This document shows, piece after piece, positions 6,931 to 13,846 of a stretch of 37,648 bases of DNA. The DNA is from a virus. The stretch lies in the IMG/VR virus record IMGVR_UViG_3300034103_000721, positions 1-37,648 of that record, one strand, 5' to 3'. The notes under the pieces are model-generated. The model did not search any database. It was not told the origin of the DNA and worked only from the letters and a program-made list of their open reading frames with translations. A program made the translations under genes and the position numbers. Position 1 is the stretch's first letter. Each line of letters starts with the position of its first letter.

Positions 6931-6968
6931 CCGCGTGGCGAGATACACAGCGCATCTCGCTCACGCGG
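6931..6968 (-). promoter_or_regulatory. Long intergenic hairpin
   Basis: A 14-base-pair stem with one bulged base: CCGCGTG (6931-6937) pairs with CACGCGG (6962-6968), and GCGAGAT (6938-6944) with ATCTCGC (6954-6960), around a 9-base loop. It lies between the DUF932-type gene and the coiled-coil gene. No T-run follows, so an attenuator, RNA-stability element or processing site is more likely than a simple terminator. Confidence 0.6.
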
Positions 6969-6991
6969 CACCCGATGGGAACCAACCTTGC

Positions 6992-7738
6992 TCACACCGC
7001 GATCTGCTTGGTGTTGAGCAATCCACAGTGCGCGTCGAGGAGGCCGTGCAGCCTCTTCGTGCGGTCAGGGAGCAGCAGCGGCGAGGCGTCCTTGAGTGCC
7101 TCAGTGACCGCGTTGAACATCCGCCACGCAGACCACGACTCGGCGAACTCGTCGTGCGTGGGATGCTCCCACCGCTCGATGAGCGTGTCGATCAGTCGCG
7201 TCGGGATCACATCGGTGCGAAGCGCTTGCAGCATGATGTACGCCGCCTCCTTCTTCGCCTCGATCTCCGTAGCCTTGTAGGCTGCGATCCTCTTGTCCTG
7301 CAATCCACGGGACTCCAGCAGTTGGGTCGCTGCGCCGCAGACGATGCGGGGCAGTCGATCCATCACATACTTCGTGTGCTTCGTCTGCACCTTGACCTCG
7401 CCGCTGAAGGAGAGGTTGGAGCAAACGAACACGCGAGCGCCGAGCAGCAAGGCCACGGGGAAAGACTGATCGTGGGAGTTGCGAATCCCTACGGCCAGCC
7501 CGTAGTCCTTGTCGGCCTTGGACCGGAGGTCGAGAACGCCGAACATCCTCTTGCCATCGCGGGCAATCAGATACTGCTCGGCGGCGACTTCCAGCGAGTG
7601 ACCGGCGATGGTCTGCTCGACCATCTGAACGACAAAGTCGTGTGGAATCGGCGTCCAAGTCGAAGTGCCTTTCGGCGTTTCGATCTTGCGAAGTTGACTC
7701 CGAGACACGGTGTAACCATCACCACAAATGCGAGCCAT
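6992..7738 (-). CDS. DUF932-type phage/plasmid protein
   Basis: 248 residues. The central stretch G-I-R-N-S-H-D-Q-S-F then L-L-L-G-A-R-V-F-V-C-S-N-L-S-F-S-G-E (about 84-114) is the hallmark of the DUF932 family carried by phages and plasmids. The family is widespread, its role is not established, and host-takeover or DNA-interaction roles have been proposed. The second half is helical (K-A-T-E-I-E-A-K-K-E-A-A-Y). The start at 7738 has GGAGGG ahead. A good promoter ends just upstream, so this gene leads its own transcription unit within the operon with a leader of about 64 bases. Confidence 0.8.
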   Translation of the reverse strand: MARICGDGYTVSRSQLRKIETPKGTSTWTPIPHDFVVQMVEQTIAGHSLEVAAEQYLIARDGKRMFGVLDLRSKADKDYGLAVGIRNSHDQSFPVALLLGARVFVCSNLSFSGEVKVQTKHTKYVMDRLPRIVCGAATQLLESRGLQDKRIAAYKATEIEAKKEAAYIMLQALRTDVIPTRLIDTLIERWEHPTHDEFAESWSAWRMFNAVTEALKDASPLLLPDRTKRLHGLLDAHCGLLNTKQIAV

Positions 7739-7808
7739 TTCTTTGGCCCTCCTGTTGCCGCTGGGGGAACATGGAAGCGAGTCGCGGCACCTCGATCCCA
7801 TGACAATG

Positions 7809-7837
7809 AGTATACCCTAAAACGGCCTATTCTTCAA
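7809..7837 (-). promoter_or_regulatory. Sigma70-like promoter within leftward operon
   Basis: On the minus strand, TTGAAG (7837-7832) and TATACT (7814-7809) are separated by 17 bases, a near-consensus housekeeping promoter. Expected initiation is near 7802. It overlaps the 3' end of the upstream gene and drives the DUF932-type gene and downstream genes. Confidence 0.7.
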
Positions 7838-8630
7838 AGCGAACACGGCCCTCGCGAATCGCCTTGTTGAGGATCAACTTTTCGACCGCATTGGGGTGCC
7901 ATTGGGTCACAACGCTCGCGCGTTGCGTCGTTCCCACTGGCCTGTCCGCACCATCGCATGCGTGACAGTCGATGCACTGGAGCCGCTCGCCTGCCTCATA
8001 CGATGCAGGGCAGACGAACTCGCGAGCCACCGCAGGCTCTAGGGCTAGGTCGCGCGTCATGCGGAACGTGCGCCACCCCATGCCCTGCGCGACCTCTGCC
8101 TGCGGCACGGATCGCACGGATGCCATGAAGTACGCTCGATACGCCTGATACTGACGGTGCTTCCACTGCTGCGTGTAGCCCGTCCATCCGCCCGACAGCA
8201 CCGTAGACCAGCGGCGCACGATCTCGATGTCGATCAGCACCGGCTCGCCGTAGCCGCCCCAGCGAACGCTGCGACCGGAGATGATCCTGTCGTGTTCCTC
8301 TGGAACGTACTCTGGATACCGTCCTGCCTTGTAGGCATTCCAGATCGCGGTCGGTGCGTTCTGGACTACTACATAGCAGCCTCCGATCATGCCGAGGATG
8401 CAGTCGAGGCACGTTGCGTGCACCTCGCCGCGAACCTTGGCATCTGTTGGCTTCACATCGTCACGGACGATCCACACCGTGACCATGTTTCCGGTCTTCC
8501 CGTTCTCACTGTAGAACGTCGCGATGACAACGTATGGATCGCCGGTCCCGGGCGATATGCCTCGCTGCATAACGACGCCGAGCAGCGGACACTTCTGCTT
8601 CCTGCGACTTCTCTTGCTTCGGTACTTCAT
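7827..8630 (-). CDS. Phage protein with CxxC...CY motif, function unknown
   Basis: 267 residues. After a basic N-terminus come N-G-K-T-G-N-M-V-T-V-W-I-V-R-D-D-V, then C-L-D-C-x7-G-C-Y-V, then A-I-W-N-A-Y-K-A-G-R-Y-P. This combination (N-x-K-T-G, W-I-x-R-D-D, CxxC, C-Y-V, V/I-W-x-A-x-K-x-G) marks a family I have seen in many unrelated phages; no activity is known. Cys residues also occur near the C-terminus (C-I-D-C-H-A-C-D), so metal binding is plausible. The ribosome site is weak (AGAGAA), suggesting modest expression or coupling. Confidence 0.7.
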   Translation of the reverse strand: MKYRSKRSRRKQKCPLLGVVMQRGISPGTGDPYVVIATFYSENGKTGNMVTVWIVRDDVKPTDAKVRGEVHATCLDCILGMIGGCYVVVQNAPTAIWNAYKAGRYPEYVPEEHDRIISGRSVRWGGYGEPVLIDIEIVRRWSTVLSGGWTGYTQQWKHRQYQAYRAYFMASVRSVPQAEVAQGMGWRTFRMTRDLALEPAVAREFVCPASYEAGERLQCIDCHACDGADRPVGTTQRASVVTQWHPNAVEKLILNKAIREGRVRFEE

Positions 8631-8659
8631 GGGGTTCTCTTTCTTGAGAGTGGGTAAGG

Positions 8660-9022
8660 TCAGTTCAAGTCACGCCGCCGCATCGCCTCGTTCAGCGTCA
8701 AGGTGTCTTCGGCACCCTCGACGAGCGAAACGAGATCATCGAACAGAGGCTTCGGGACGCCGCCGCTGCGGATGGCGTCGATGAGCATGCGTCCCATAAG
8801 GGCGGGCAGGATCATCATGCGAAGGCTTCCGGCGGCAGCGGCCATGAGCATCATTCGCTCACGCTTGTCCACCGGGAGATCAACGACGCCGATGTCGGTG
8901 ATCTGCGGATACCATCCTGGCTTCGTCTTTGGGGCCTTCGGCTTTTTGCTGTCCATGTGCTTCCTTTCATCGTCGGGGTAGTAAGTCCAACCGTCACCGA
9001 GCCAGTCAATGTTGATGGGCAT
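8660..9022 (-). CDS. Protein of unknown function
   Basis: 120 residues from the ATG at 9022 (GGAG eight bases ahead). An in-frame ATG at 8956 with GAAAGGAAG ahead matches the operon's usual ribosome site and could be the true or a second start, giving 98 residues. The 22 extra residues (M-P-I-N-I-D-W-L-G-D-G-W-T-Y-Y-P-D-D-E) look coding. The core is a Met/Ala/Leu-rich helical stretch (M-M-L-M-A-A-A-A-G-S-L-R-M-M-I-L-P-A-L-M-G) that might touch a membrane but is short of a clean span. Unrecognised. Confidence 0.6.
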   Translation of the reverse strand: MPINIDWLGDGWTYYPDDERKHMDSKKPKAPKTKPGWYPQITDIGVVDLPVDKRERMMLMAAAAGSLRMMILPALMGRMLIDAIRSGGVPKPLFDDLVSLVEGAEDTLTLNEAMRRRDLN

Positions 9023-9092
9023 CGTCAGCACTCCGTTGCTTGGAGTCCAGCCCACGACCACAACGAGTGGCCGGGGCTGAACTCCGACTCGA

Positions 9093-9620
9093 TCAGACTT
9101 GCACCAGCGCCGCATACTGCGGCGACGGCAGGACTTGCAGGGCGTCCACGATCTCCTGCGGAACCTCTTCTCGCAGCCATGCTGTGCCGTAGCGATAACC
9201 GCCATCGACCAGAAGGCCCTCGATCACAAGCCATGCGCAGTGCAGCGCGTAGGCATCCTCGTAGCCGTGCGTCTTCGCATAGGAATGCGGAGCCTCGCGG
9301 TACGCATTGCCTCCATGCACTGCATAGCGACGAATGACCTCCTCCTGTCGCGGTGTGCCAGCCCTCATGTCGTTGAGGTGCCACCGCTCCCACATATCGA
9401 ACAACCACTGGATCGCCTCGGTTGTCCATCCGTCCGCAGGAACGATGTCATAGGCGCGAAGCCCCATGACGATCTGCCCGGCGGCGATTCCGGCAACGCT
9501 GCCATCGAAGGCCAGTTTGCCGCACTCGTAGCGTATGTTCACAGTCACATCACGCGGCTTCTGGTCGCAGTAACCAGCAACGGTGCCAATCGTCATTTTC
9601 TTCTGGAAATACTCGGTCAT
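9093..9620 (-). CDS. Phage protein of unknown function
   Basis: 175 residues, start preceded by GAAAGGG. The segment W-E-R-W-H-L-N-D-M-R-A-G-T-P-R-Q-E near residues 77-93 and the C-terminal Y-G-T-A-W-L-R-E-E-V-P-Q-E-I resemble a small orphan family found in phages. The function of that family is not known to me. No catalytic, membrane or export signature is seen. Gaps to its neighbours are 30 and 70 bases, in the same transcription unit. Confidence 0.7.
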   Translation of the reverse strand: MTEYFQKKMTIGTVAGYCDQKPRDVTVNIRYECGKLAFDGSVAGIAAGQIVMGLRAYDIVPADGWTTEAIQWLFDMWERWHLNDMRAGTPRQEEVIRRYAVHGGNAYREAPHSYAKTHGYEDAYALHCAWLVIEGLLVDGGYRYGTAWLREEVPQEIVDALQVLPSPQYAALVQV

Positions 9621-9650
9621 GTGAACCCTTTCTATAGGTTGAAGGAACGG

Positions 9651-10040
9651 TCAGGCATTCTCGATCAGGGACTCGATTGCACCAACGACGCGAGCCACGG
9701 TCGGCTCGGAGTCGAGGTCGATGTACACGGTCTTGCTGCGGGGAACGTAGAAGTGCGATGCCGCTACGCTGTCTGCGTCGATGAGCGTTGCGGCACGCTT
9801 CTCGCCCCAGATCAACTCGACGGTCATCTCTCCTGCCTCCATGCTGATGATGACCTCGCTATCGGGGCCAGCCACCTCTGGAATCGAGAGCATCACGGCA
9901 CTATCGTCGCTGTCGAACTCGACGGCAGTTTCGCCTGTCAGGTCGAACGCGCCGGAATCGCGTAGCCATTCGGCAAGCGTTTCGTAGGCGACGTTCTCAT
10001 GGACGGCACGGCTCATCACGCTGCTGGAAATCGCGGACAT
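9651..10040 (-). CDS. Acidic protein of unknown function
   Basis: 129 residues from the ATG at 10040, with GAAAGGG ahead. The sequence is acidic and predicted beta-strand-rich (T-A-V-E-F-D-S-D-D-S-A-V-M-L-S-I-P; E-V-I-I-S-M-E-A-G-E-M-T-V-E-L-I-W-G), ending in an amphipathic helix. Unrecognised. Upstream in-frame codons are outside the ribosome site and were excluded. Confidence 0.65.
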   Translation of the reverse strand: MSAISSSVMSRAVHENVAYETLAEWLRDSGAFDLTGETAVEFDSDDSAVMLSIPEVAGPDSEVIISMEAGEMTVELIWGEKRAATLIDADSVAASHFYVPRSKTVYIDLDSEPTVARVVGAIESLIENA

Positions 10041-10089
10041 AGCAAACCCTTTCTGTAGGTAGAGAACACGGATCAAACAGGCAACACGA

Positions 10090-10659
10090 TCACTCGACGT
10101 TGTCGGCCAACTCGATGAACTCCATCGCACCCGGCACCTTCCAGTAGCCAGGAATCTCGTCGCCCGTGCGGAGACGCTTGAGGCTGTCGTTGGCCTTCCA
10201 GCGGGTCAGGCGGAACAGCCCATAGCAGGGCTTCCAGCGGCGGGACTCGTCGCGATACTCGATGGAGTAGTTCGCGGAGTCGAGTTGCACGATGCGATAC
10301 TCGACCTCGACCTTCTTGGGCCTCGGCTCGTTGTAGACGTATACAGCGTTGCTGAACGGTAGCGGTCGCATGTGCAGCGCCGAGCATTTGGCAACAGCGT
10401 GCCGCATCGCTGACTCGCGATCATCGTGCAAGTCATCGGGCGATAGGTAGAGTTGGCGACCCCCGGTGTTGGCCTGCACCACCACATCTCCGGTCGGGCC
10501 ATCCTGCGTGACGCGAAGATGTAAGAAAGTCACCTTGTAGGCCTTCGGGCGGACGATTCGATTTCCGCCCTTGGTGTCCTCGGTCGCGTAGGTCGCCATC
10601 CAGCACTCAGCGCCGGAGGCACGGTAGGGATTGCTGCGGATCAGTTCGACGGTCTTCAT
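10090..10659 (-). CDS. First gene of leftward operon, unknown function
   Basis: 189 residues, start preceded by GAAAGGGCAG. A mixed alpha/beta sequence with no recognised motif; visible segments include C-W-M-A-T-Y-A-T-E-D-T-K-G-G and R-R-W-K-P-C-Y-G-L-F-R-L-T-R-W-K. As the first gene it should be transcribed from the 10660-11026 control region and be early and well expressed. It could be a host-takeover protein by position, but the sequence shows nothing specific. Confidence 0.65.
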   Translation of the reverse strand: MKTVELIRSNPYRASGAECWMATYATEDTKGGNRIVRPKAYKVTFLHLRVTQDGPTGDVVVQANTGGRQLYLSPDDLHDDRESAMRHAVAKCSALHMRPLPFSNAVYVYNEPRPKKVEVEYRIVQLDSANYSIEYRDESRRWKPCYGLFRLTRWKANDSLKRLRTGDEIPGYWKVPGAMEFIELADNVE

Positions 10660-10695
10660 GGTTCTGCCCTTTCTCTAGGCGTCAATCGGCTGTGC

Positions 10696-10710
10696 CAGGA
10701 ACCATTCCTG
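10696..10710. promoter_or_regulatory. Inverted repeat, possible operator
   Basis: CAGGAA-CCA-TTCCTG is a perfect 6-3-6 inverted repeat, 37 bases upstream of the first leftward start. Its size suits a dimeric regulator, but it is short and single, so chance is possible. Confidence 0.35.
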
Positions 10711-10906
10711 ACACCCCCCTATTAGACCCGAAACGGCCCCCTGCGCCTACCCCTACCCTCCCAAGGATTCCAGGCCTAAACCCCCCTAGTGGGGGTCCAG
10801 GCATCGGAATCGCCTTTGCCAGCATCGGCTGCAGATTTTGCCGACGCACGATTTCGATGGGCCGCTTTCATGTTTGCGCGTCAGTAAAAAGTGCCGCGTT
10901 CCCCAC

Positions 10907-10935
10907 TTGTTCACGATCTGCGCGCGTGCTACGTT
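10907..10935 (+). promoter_or_regulatory. Candidate csrA promoter
   Basis: TTGTTC (10907-10912) and TACGTT (10930-10935) are 17 bases apart. Each hexamer is an imperfect match. Initiation would fall near 10942, just before the structured leader at 10949. Confidence 0.4.
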
Positions 10936-10948
10936 GTCGCCCCCAATG

Positions 10949-11020
10949 ACGCCCACTCGACGAAACGAGTGGAGCCGAAGCCCGCTACGAACGTGGGCGT
11001 CTATAGGGATGGCATGGAGG
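10949..11020 (+). promoter_or_regulatory. Structured csrA leader with GGA motifs
   Basis: Inner hairpin CCACTCG-ACGAAA-CGAGTGG (10953-10972) and outer pairing ACGCCCAC (10949-10956) with GTGGGCGT (10993-11000) share the bases 10953-10956, so they exclude one another. GGA triplets, the core of CsrA sites, occur at 10971-10973, 11007-11009 and in the ribosome site at 11017-11019. The arrangement suggests autoregulation by CsrA, as known for csrA in other bacteria. Confidence 0.5.
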
Positions 11021-11026
11021 TGGCCG

Positions 11027-11251
11027 ATGCTTGTGCTGACTCGTAAGGAAGGCGAAGCGGTAGTGATCCCGCGAGCCTTGGTTCGTGTCACTGTGACGCG
11101 GATCGACGGTAACCGTGTGAAGTTGGGTTTTGAGGCCCCATACGGATTCGATGTGTTTCGCGAAGAGTTGTTGGATGACCTGACCAGCCGGGAGTACCGG
11201 CGGGAGCCCAATCACCATCAAGTGAGGAGCAATGCCGATGAGCAGCGTTGA
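11027..11251 (+). CDS. csrA: CsrA-family RNA-binding regulator
   Basis: 74 residues. The N-terminus M-L-V-L-T-R-K-E-G-E-A-V-V-I and later V-K-L-G-F-E-A-P, then V-F-R-E-E-L, are diagnostic of CsrA. It contains the Arg6 and, in the region equivalent to Arg44, the run around Y-G-F-D-V-F-R-E that builds the RNA-binding surface of the dimer. CsrA binds GGA in leaders and blocks or stimulates translation. The start at 11027 has GGAGG six bases ahead; the frame is open further upstream but lacks conservation. Its last 14 bases overlap the exonuclease gene, so the two are co-translated. A phage copy may redirect host metabolism or time its own genes. Confidence 0.93.
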   Translation: MLVLTRKEGEAVVIPRALVRVTVTRIDGNRVKLGFEAPYGFDVFREELLDDLTSREYRREPNHHQVRSNADEQR

Positions 11252-12131
11252 GCAAGACGCACGCGCAGCATGGTTGGAAGAGAGAAAGAAGGGAATCGGC
11301 GGCAGCGATGCCCCCGCAGTGTGCAACGTAGACCCGTGGCGAGATGCTCTCGCCATTTGGTCGCAGAAGGTTGGCCTTGTCGAGGCTGAAGACCTTTCCG
11401 GCAATGAAGCCGTCGAGGCTGGCCTCGCCCTGGAAACGACCATCGGGACTTGGTACGGCCAGAAGTTTGGCAGGAAGGTGACGCTCGCGAAGCCGTATAC
11501 GATTCGACGGCATCCGGTTCACACCTTCATGTGTGCCACGCTGGACGCGACCGAAGATCGTGACGGTGAACTGGTAGTGGTGCAGATCAAGAACACCTCC
11601 TATCCCGCCGAAGCGTGGGAGGAGCAACTTCCGATGCACTACGAAATCCAGTTGCAGCACGAAATGATCGTGGCCGGTGCAAAGCGTGGGGTGCTTGTCG
11701 CTCTGCATCGCGGTCAGAACCTCCGTGCCTATGAGCGTGAACTCACGCAAGAGGCAGCGGACAGACTGATCGAGATAGAGCGCGAGTTCTGGGCGCTTGT
11801 CGAGTCGGAAACGCCGCCGCCTGCTGGGCCGCACAGTGCCGACACCGTCAAGGCCCTGTTTCCACGCAATGAGATTGACGATGTCACTGCTCTCTGCCCA
11901 GAGGCCGATGACCTCGACGCGGAGTTGCAGGAGGTCAAGGAGAAGATCGCGGCACTGTCTGACCGTCAGGTTCAGATCGAGTCGCAGATCAAGTTGTGGA
12001 TCGGAAATCACGCTGGCGGTTTGACCCCCCAAGGCGTGAGGTTTTCGTGGAAGGGGTCGGAAGTTCACTACAAGCCGCAGGAGGCCAGAACGGCCTATGT
12101 GCGGCGATTCACAAGGAGCGTCAAGAAATGA
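11238..12131 (+). CDS. YqaJ-type viral recombinase (5'-3' exonuclease)
   Basis: 297 residues. R-K-K-G-I-G-G-S-D-A near the N-terminus, G-L-A-L-E (about 64-68), then A-T-L-D-A...V-V-Q-I-K-N-T (about 101-121) and Q-L-Q-H-E-M form the lambda-exonuclease/YqaJ fold with the acidic and Lys catalytic residues of the PD-(D/E)xK nuclease. The C-terminus includes a coiled coil (about 218-255). It digests one strand at double-strand ends to give RecT a 3' overhang. The ATG at 11238 is chosen because GAGGAG is 8 bases ahead; an ATG at 11232 is only 2 bases from it. It pairs with recT by an ATGA overlap. Confidence 0.9.
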   Translation: MSSVEQDARAAWLEERKKGIGGSDAPAVCNVDPWRDALAIWSQKVGLVEAEDLSGNEAVEAGLALETTIGTWYGQKFGRKVTLAKPYTIRRHPVHTFMCATLDATEDRDGELVVVQIKNTSYPAEAWEEQLPMHYEIQLQHEMIVAGAKRGVLVALHRGQNLRAYERELTQEAADRLIEIEREFWALVESETPPPAGPHSADTVKALFPRNEIDDVTALCPEADDLDAELQEVKEKIAALSDRQVQIESQIKLWIGNHAGGLTPQGVRFSWKGSEVHYKPQEARTAYVRRFTRSVKK

Positions 12132-12946
12132 GTACCGCGATTTCCATCAAGGAGAAGGCGGCGACGGTGCGGTCGTTGATCGAGCGTAGCAGGACGCAGA
12201 TTCACGCCGCCCTTCCACGCCACATGACGGCAGAGCGGATGATCCGCGTCTGCAACACTGCTGTGCAGAAGACCCCTCAACTGCTCGACTGCGAGCCGAG
12301 GAGTCTGATCGGTGCCATCGTGCAGGCGAGCCAGTTGGGGCTGGAGCCTGACGGCACTCTGGGCCATGCCTACCTCATCCCGTTCAACAACAGGAAGAGC
12401 GGCAAGGTCGAGTGTCAGTTCATCCCCGGCTACAAGGGGCTGATCGAGTTGGCGAGGAGGTCGAGTCAGATCAGCACGATCTACGCTCAGACCGTCCATG
12501 CCAACGACGAGTGGGAGTTCTGCTTCGGCCTCGATCCGAAGTTGAGCCACACCCCTACGGACGGCGAGCCCGGCGATCTGATCGCTGTGTACGCTGTCGC
12601 TCGTCTGCGTGATGGCGGTGCGCAGTTTGAGTGGATGTGGAAGCGTCAGGTCGATGCCATTCGTTCCTCGTCCCGTGCTGGCAACAGCGGCCCGTGGGTG
12701 ACGCACTACGAGGAGATGGCAAAGAAGACGGCGTTGCGGCGGCTGTGCAAGTTGCTGCCAACGTCGCCGGAACTGACGCGAGCCGTTGCTCTCGACGAGC
12801 AGGCTGAAGCCAGTGTTCCGCAGCAGTTGGACGTTCTTGCGGACGATGATGTCTCAGTCGAGGAGGAGGCCGACACCAGCGTGGACGGTGCGACTCACGT
12901 TGGCGAGATCGTCAAGAAGATGACCGCTGCTGCCGGTGACAGGTGA
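12128..12946 (+). CDS. recT: RecT-family single-strand annealing protein
   Basis: 272 residues. Recognisable RecT features: P-R-H-M-T-A-E-R-M-I-R-V (about 28-39), S-L-I-G-A-I-V-Q-A-S-Q-L-G-L-E-P-D (59-76), L-G-H-A-Y-L-I-P-F, and C-Q-F-I-P-G-Y-K-G-L-I-E-L-A. It also has W-V-T-H-Y-E-E-M-A-K-K-T-A-L-R-R and an acidic C-terminal tail. It binds ssDNA and anneals complementary strands with the upstream exonuclease. The ATG overlaps the exonuclease stop as ATGA, and AAGGAG lies about 10 bases ahead. A longer in-frame extension is unsupported. Confidence 0.93.
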   Translation: MSTAISIKEKAATVRSLIERSRTQIHAALPRHMTAERMIRVCNTAVQKTPQLLDCEPRSLIGAIVQASQLGLEPDGTLGHAYLIPFNNRKSGKVECQFIPGYKGLIELARRSSQISTIYAQTVHANDEWEFCFGLDPKLSHTPTDGEPGDLIAVYAVARLRDGGAQFEWMWKRQVDAIRSSSRAGNSGPWVTHYEEMAKKTALRRLCKLLPTSPELTRAVALDEQAEASVPQQLDVLADDDVSVEEEADTSVDGATHVGEIVKKMTAAAGDR

Positions 12947-12957
12947 GTAACGCCGCT

Positions 12958-12989
12958 GCTGGGAGGGTGTCGCGTGATGCCCTCCCAGC
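12958..12989 (+). promoter_or_regulatory. Intergenic hairpin after recT
   Basis: Perfect 10-base stem GCTGGGAGGG (12958-12967) with CCCTCCCAGC (12980-12989) and a 12-base loop, between recT and the replication gene. No T-run follows, so partial termination or mRNA processing is possible rather than strong termination. Confidence 0.5.
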
Positions 12990-13013
12990 GCGGCAACGCA
13001 CGGAGGCTATAGC

Positions 13014-13844
13014 ATGGCAAACGTCGATTCATACATTCCGCTCTTTGGCCGCGATTTCCTGACCGCCACGATGGGTTGGACTGCGGAGGAACGCGGGCAT
13101 TACATCGTCCTGCTCATCACGCAGTGGGAGCAAGGCTCGATTCCGGCTGATCCTGGCAGGCTGGAAATGGCTTCGCCGGGTATTTCTGGGTGCTGGGAAT
13201 TGCTCTCCCAGAAGTTCCCTCCCAGCGAAGACGGCTTGAGGCGTAACAGGCGATTGGAGGAGCATCGAGCCAAGGCATCCTCCCTCTCCCAGGCCCGCGC
13301 AGAGAAAGCGGCAAGGGCTGCCAGAGCCAGATGGGGGAAGGATGCTCCAAGCATTGCTCAAGCATCTCCCCAAGCAATGCTCAAGCATGAGAACGCGGCA
13401 AGTGGCGTGAAGGGGGCGAAACAGGGCGAAGGCGCGAAACGCGAGGGAAACGCGGTTTCCGATGCTCCAAGCAATGCTCATGCAATGCGTGGAGCAATGC
13501 TTGGAGCAATGCTTGAGCAATGCCCTCCATCTCCATCTCCAATAGATAAGAAAGAAGAACTGCGTTCTTCTTCTTGCGAGAGTGGGCCGATTCCAGAGTT
13601 CGCCTGCGAGTCTGGCACTTGGAAACCCACCCGTGAGATGATCGAGGAGTGGAAAGCAACCTACCCTGACCTCGACCTCATGGCTCAACTGCGGCGAGCG
13701 AGGCAGTGGTGCATCGACAACGTGGATCGACGCAAGACCCAGAGAGGCATGCGGCGATTCATTGGTAGTTGGTTGGCGAACGTAAAGGTCTTGCCGAAGC
13801 AGACCTCGCCTAGCAAGAAGGTTTTGGCTTCATTGGAGGATTGA
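13014..13844 (+). CDS. DUF1376-type replication protein (initiator-like)
   Basis: 276 residues. Residues 5-60 (Y-I-P-L-F-G-R-D-F-L, then M-G-W-T-A-E-E-R-G-H-Y-I-V-L-L) match the DUF1376 winged-helix domain common in phage replication genes in the position of lambda O. A basic helical segment follows (A-R-A-E-K-A-A-R-A-A-R-A-R-W-G). A low-complexity linker at about 110-172 is encoded by iteron-like repeats. The C-terminal domain starts near 200 (W-K-P-T-R-E-M-I-E-E-W) and ends with R-F-I-G-S-W-L-A-N. The start is preceded by GGAGG. Role as initiator is inference from domain and context. Confidence 0.8.
   Translation: MANVDSYIPLFGRDFLTATMGWTAEERGHYIVLLITQWEQGSIPADPGRLEMASPGISGCWELLSQKFPPSEDGLRRNRRLEEHRAKASSLSQARAEKAARAARARWGKDAPSIAQASPQAMLKHENAASGVKGAKQGEGAKREGNAVSDAPSNAHAMRGAMLGAMLEQCPPSPSPIDKKEELRSSSCESGPIPEFACESGTWKPTREMIEEWKATYPDLDLMAQLRRARQWCIDNVDRRKTQRGMRRFIGSWLANVKVLPKQTSPSKKVLASLED
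13347..13524. repeat. Iteron-like repeats, candidate replication origin
   Basis: Inside the replication gene lie CCAAGCATTGCTCAAGCAT (13347-13365) and CCAAGCAATGCTCAAGCAT (13370-13388), one mismatch apart. A second cluster has AAGCAATGCTC (13469-13479), two exact tandem copies of GGAGCAATGCTT (13491-13502, 13503-13514) and a partial GAGCAATGCC. The units are near-palindromic versions of one core on both strands. Lambda carries its origin as iterons within gene O, so this is a candidate origin. Confidence 0.6.
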
Positions 13845-13846
13845 CC

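Larger units (their letters stand above)
10660..11026. promoter_or_regulatory. Divergent control region
   Basis: About 367 bases between the leftward operon and csrA. From left to right: a short inverted repeat (10696-10710); three blocks (10742-10776) that recur inverted and reshuffled at 3012-3049; a CCCCC-CTAGT-GGGGG hairpin near 10782-10796; a candidate rightward promoter (10907-10935); and the structured csrA leader (10949-11020). I see no convincing -35/-10 pair for the leftward direction. No repressor gene is adjacent. Confidence 0.65.

Noticed and set aside
7739-7801. Leaderless upstream start for the DUF932-type gene (ATG at 7801, 7 bases after the TATACT box)
   Set aside because: The added 21 residues look untranslated and the ATG at 7738 has a strong GGAGGG; more likely a short 5' leader.
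3012-10776. Invertible DNA segment bounded by the inverted blocks
   Set aside because: The blocks are reordered and short, and no invertase or other site-specific recombinase was recognised in the window.
11088-12068. 326-codon minus-strand frame opposite the YqaJ gene
   Set aside because: Antisense shadow; the plus strand encodes recognisable nuclease motifs.
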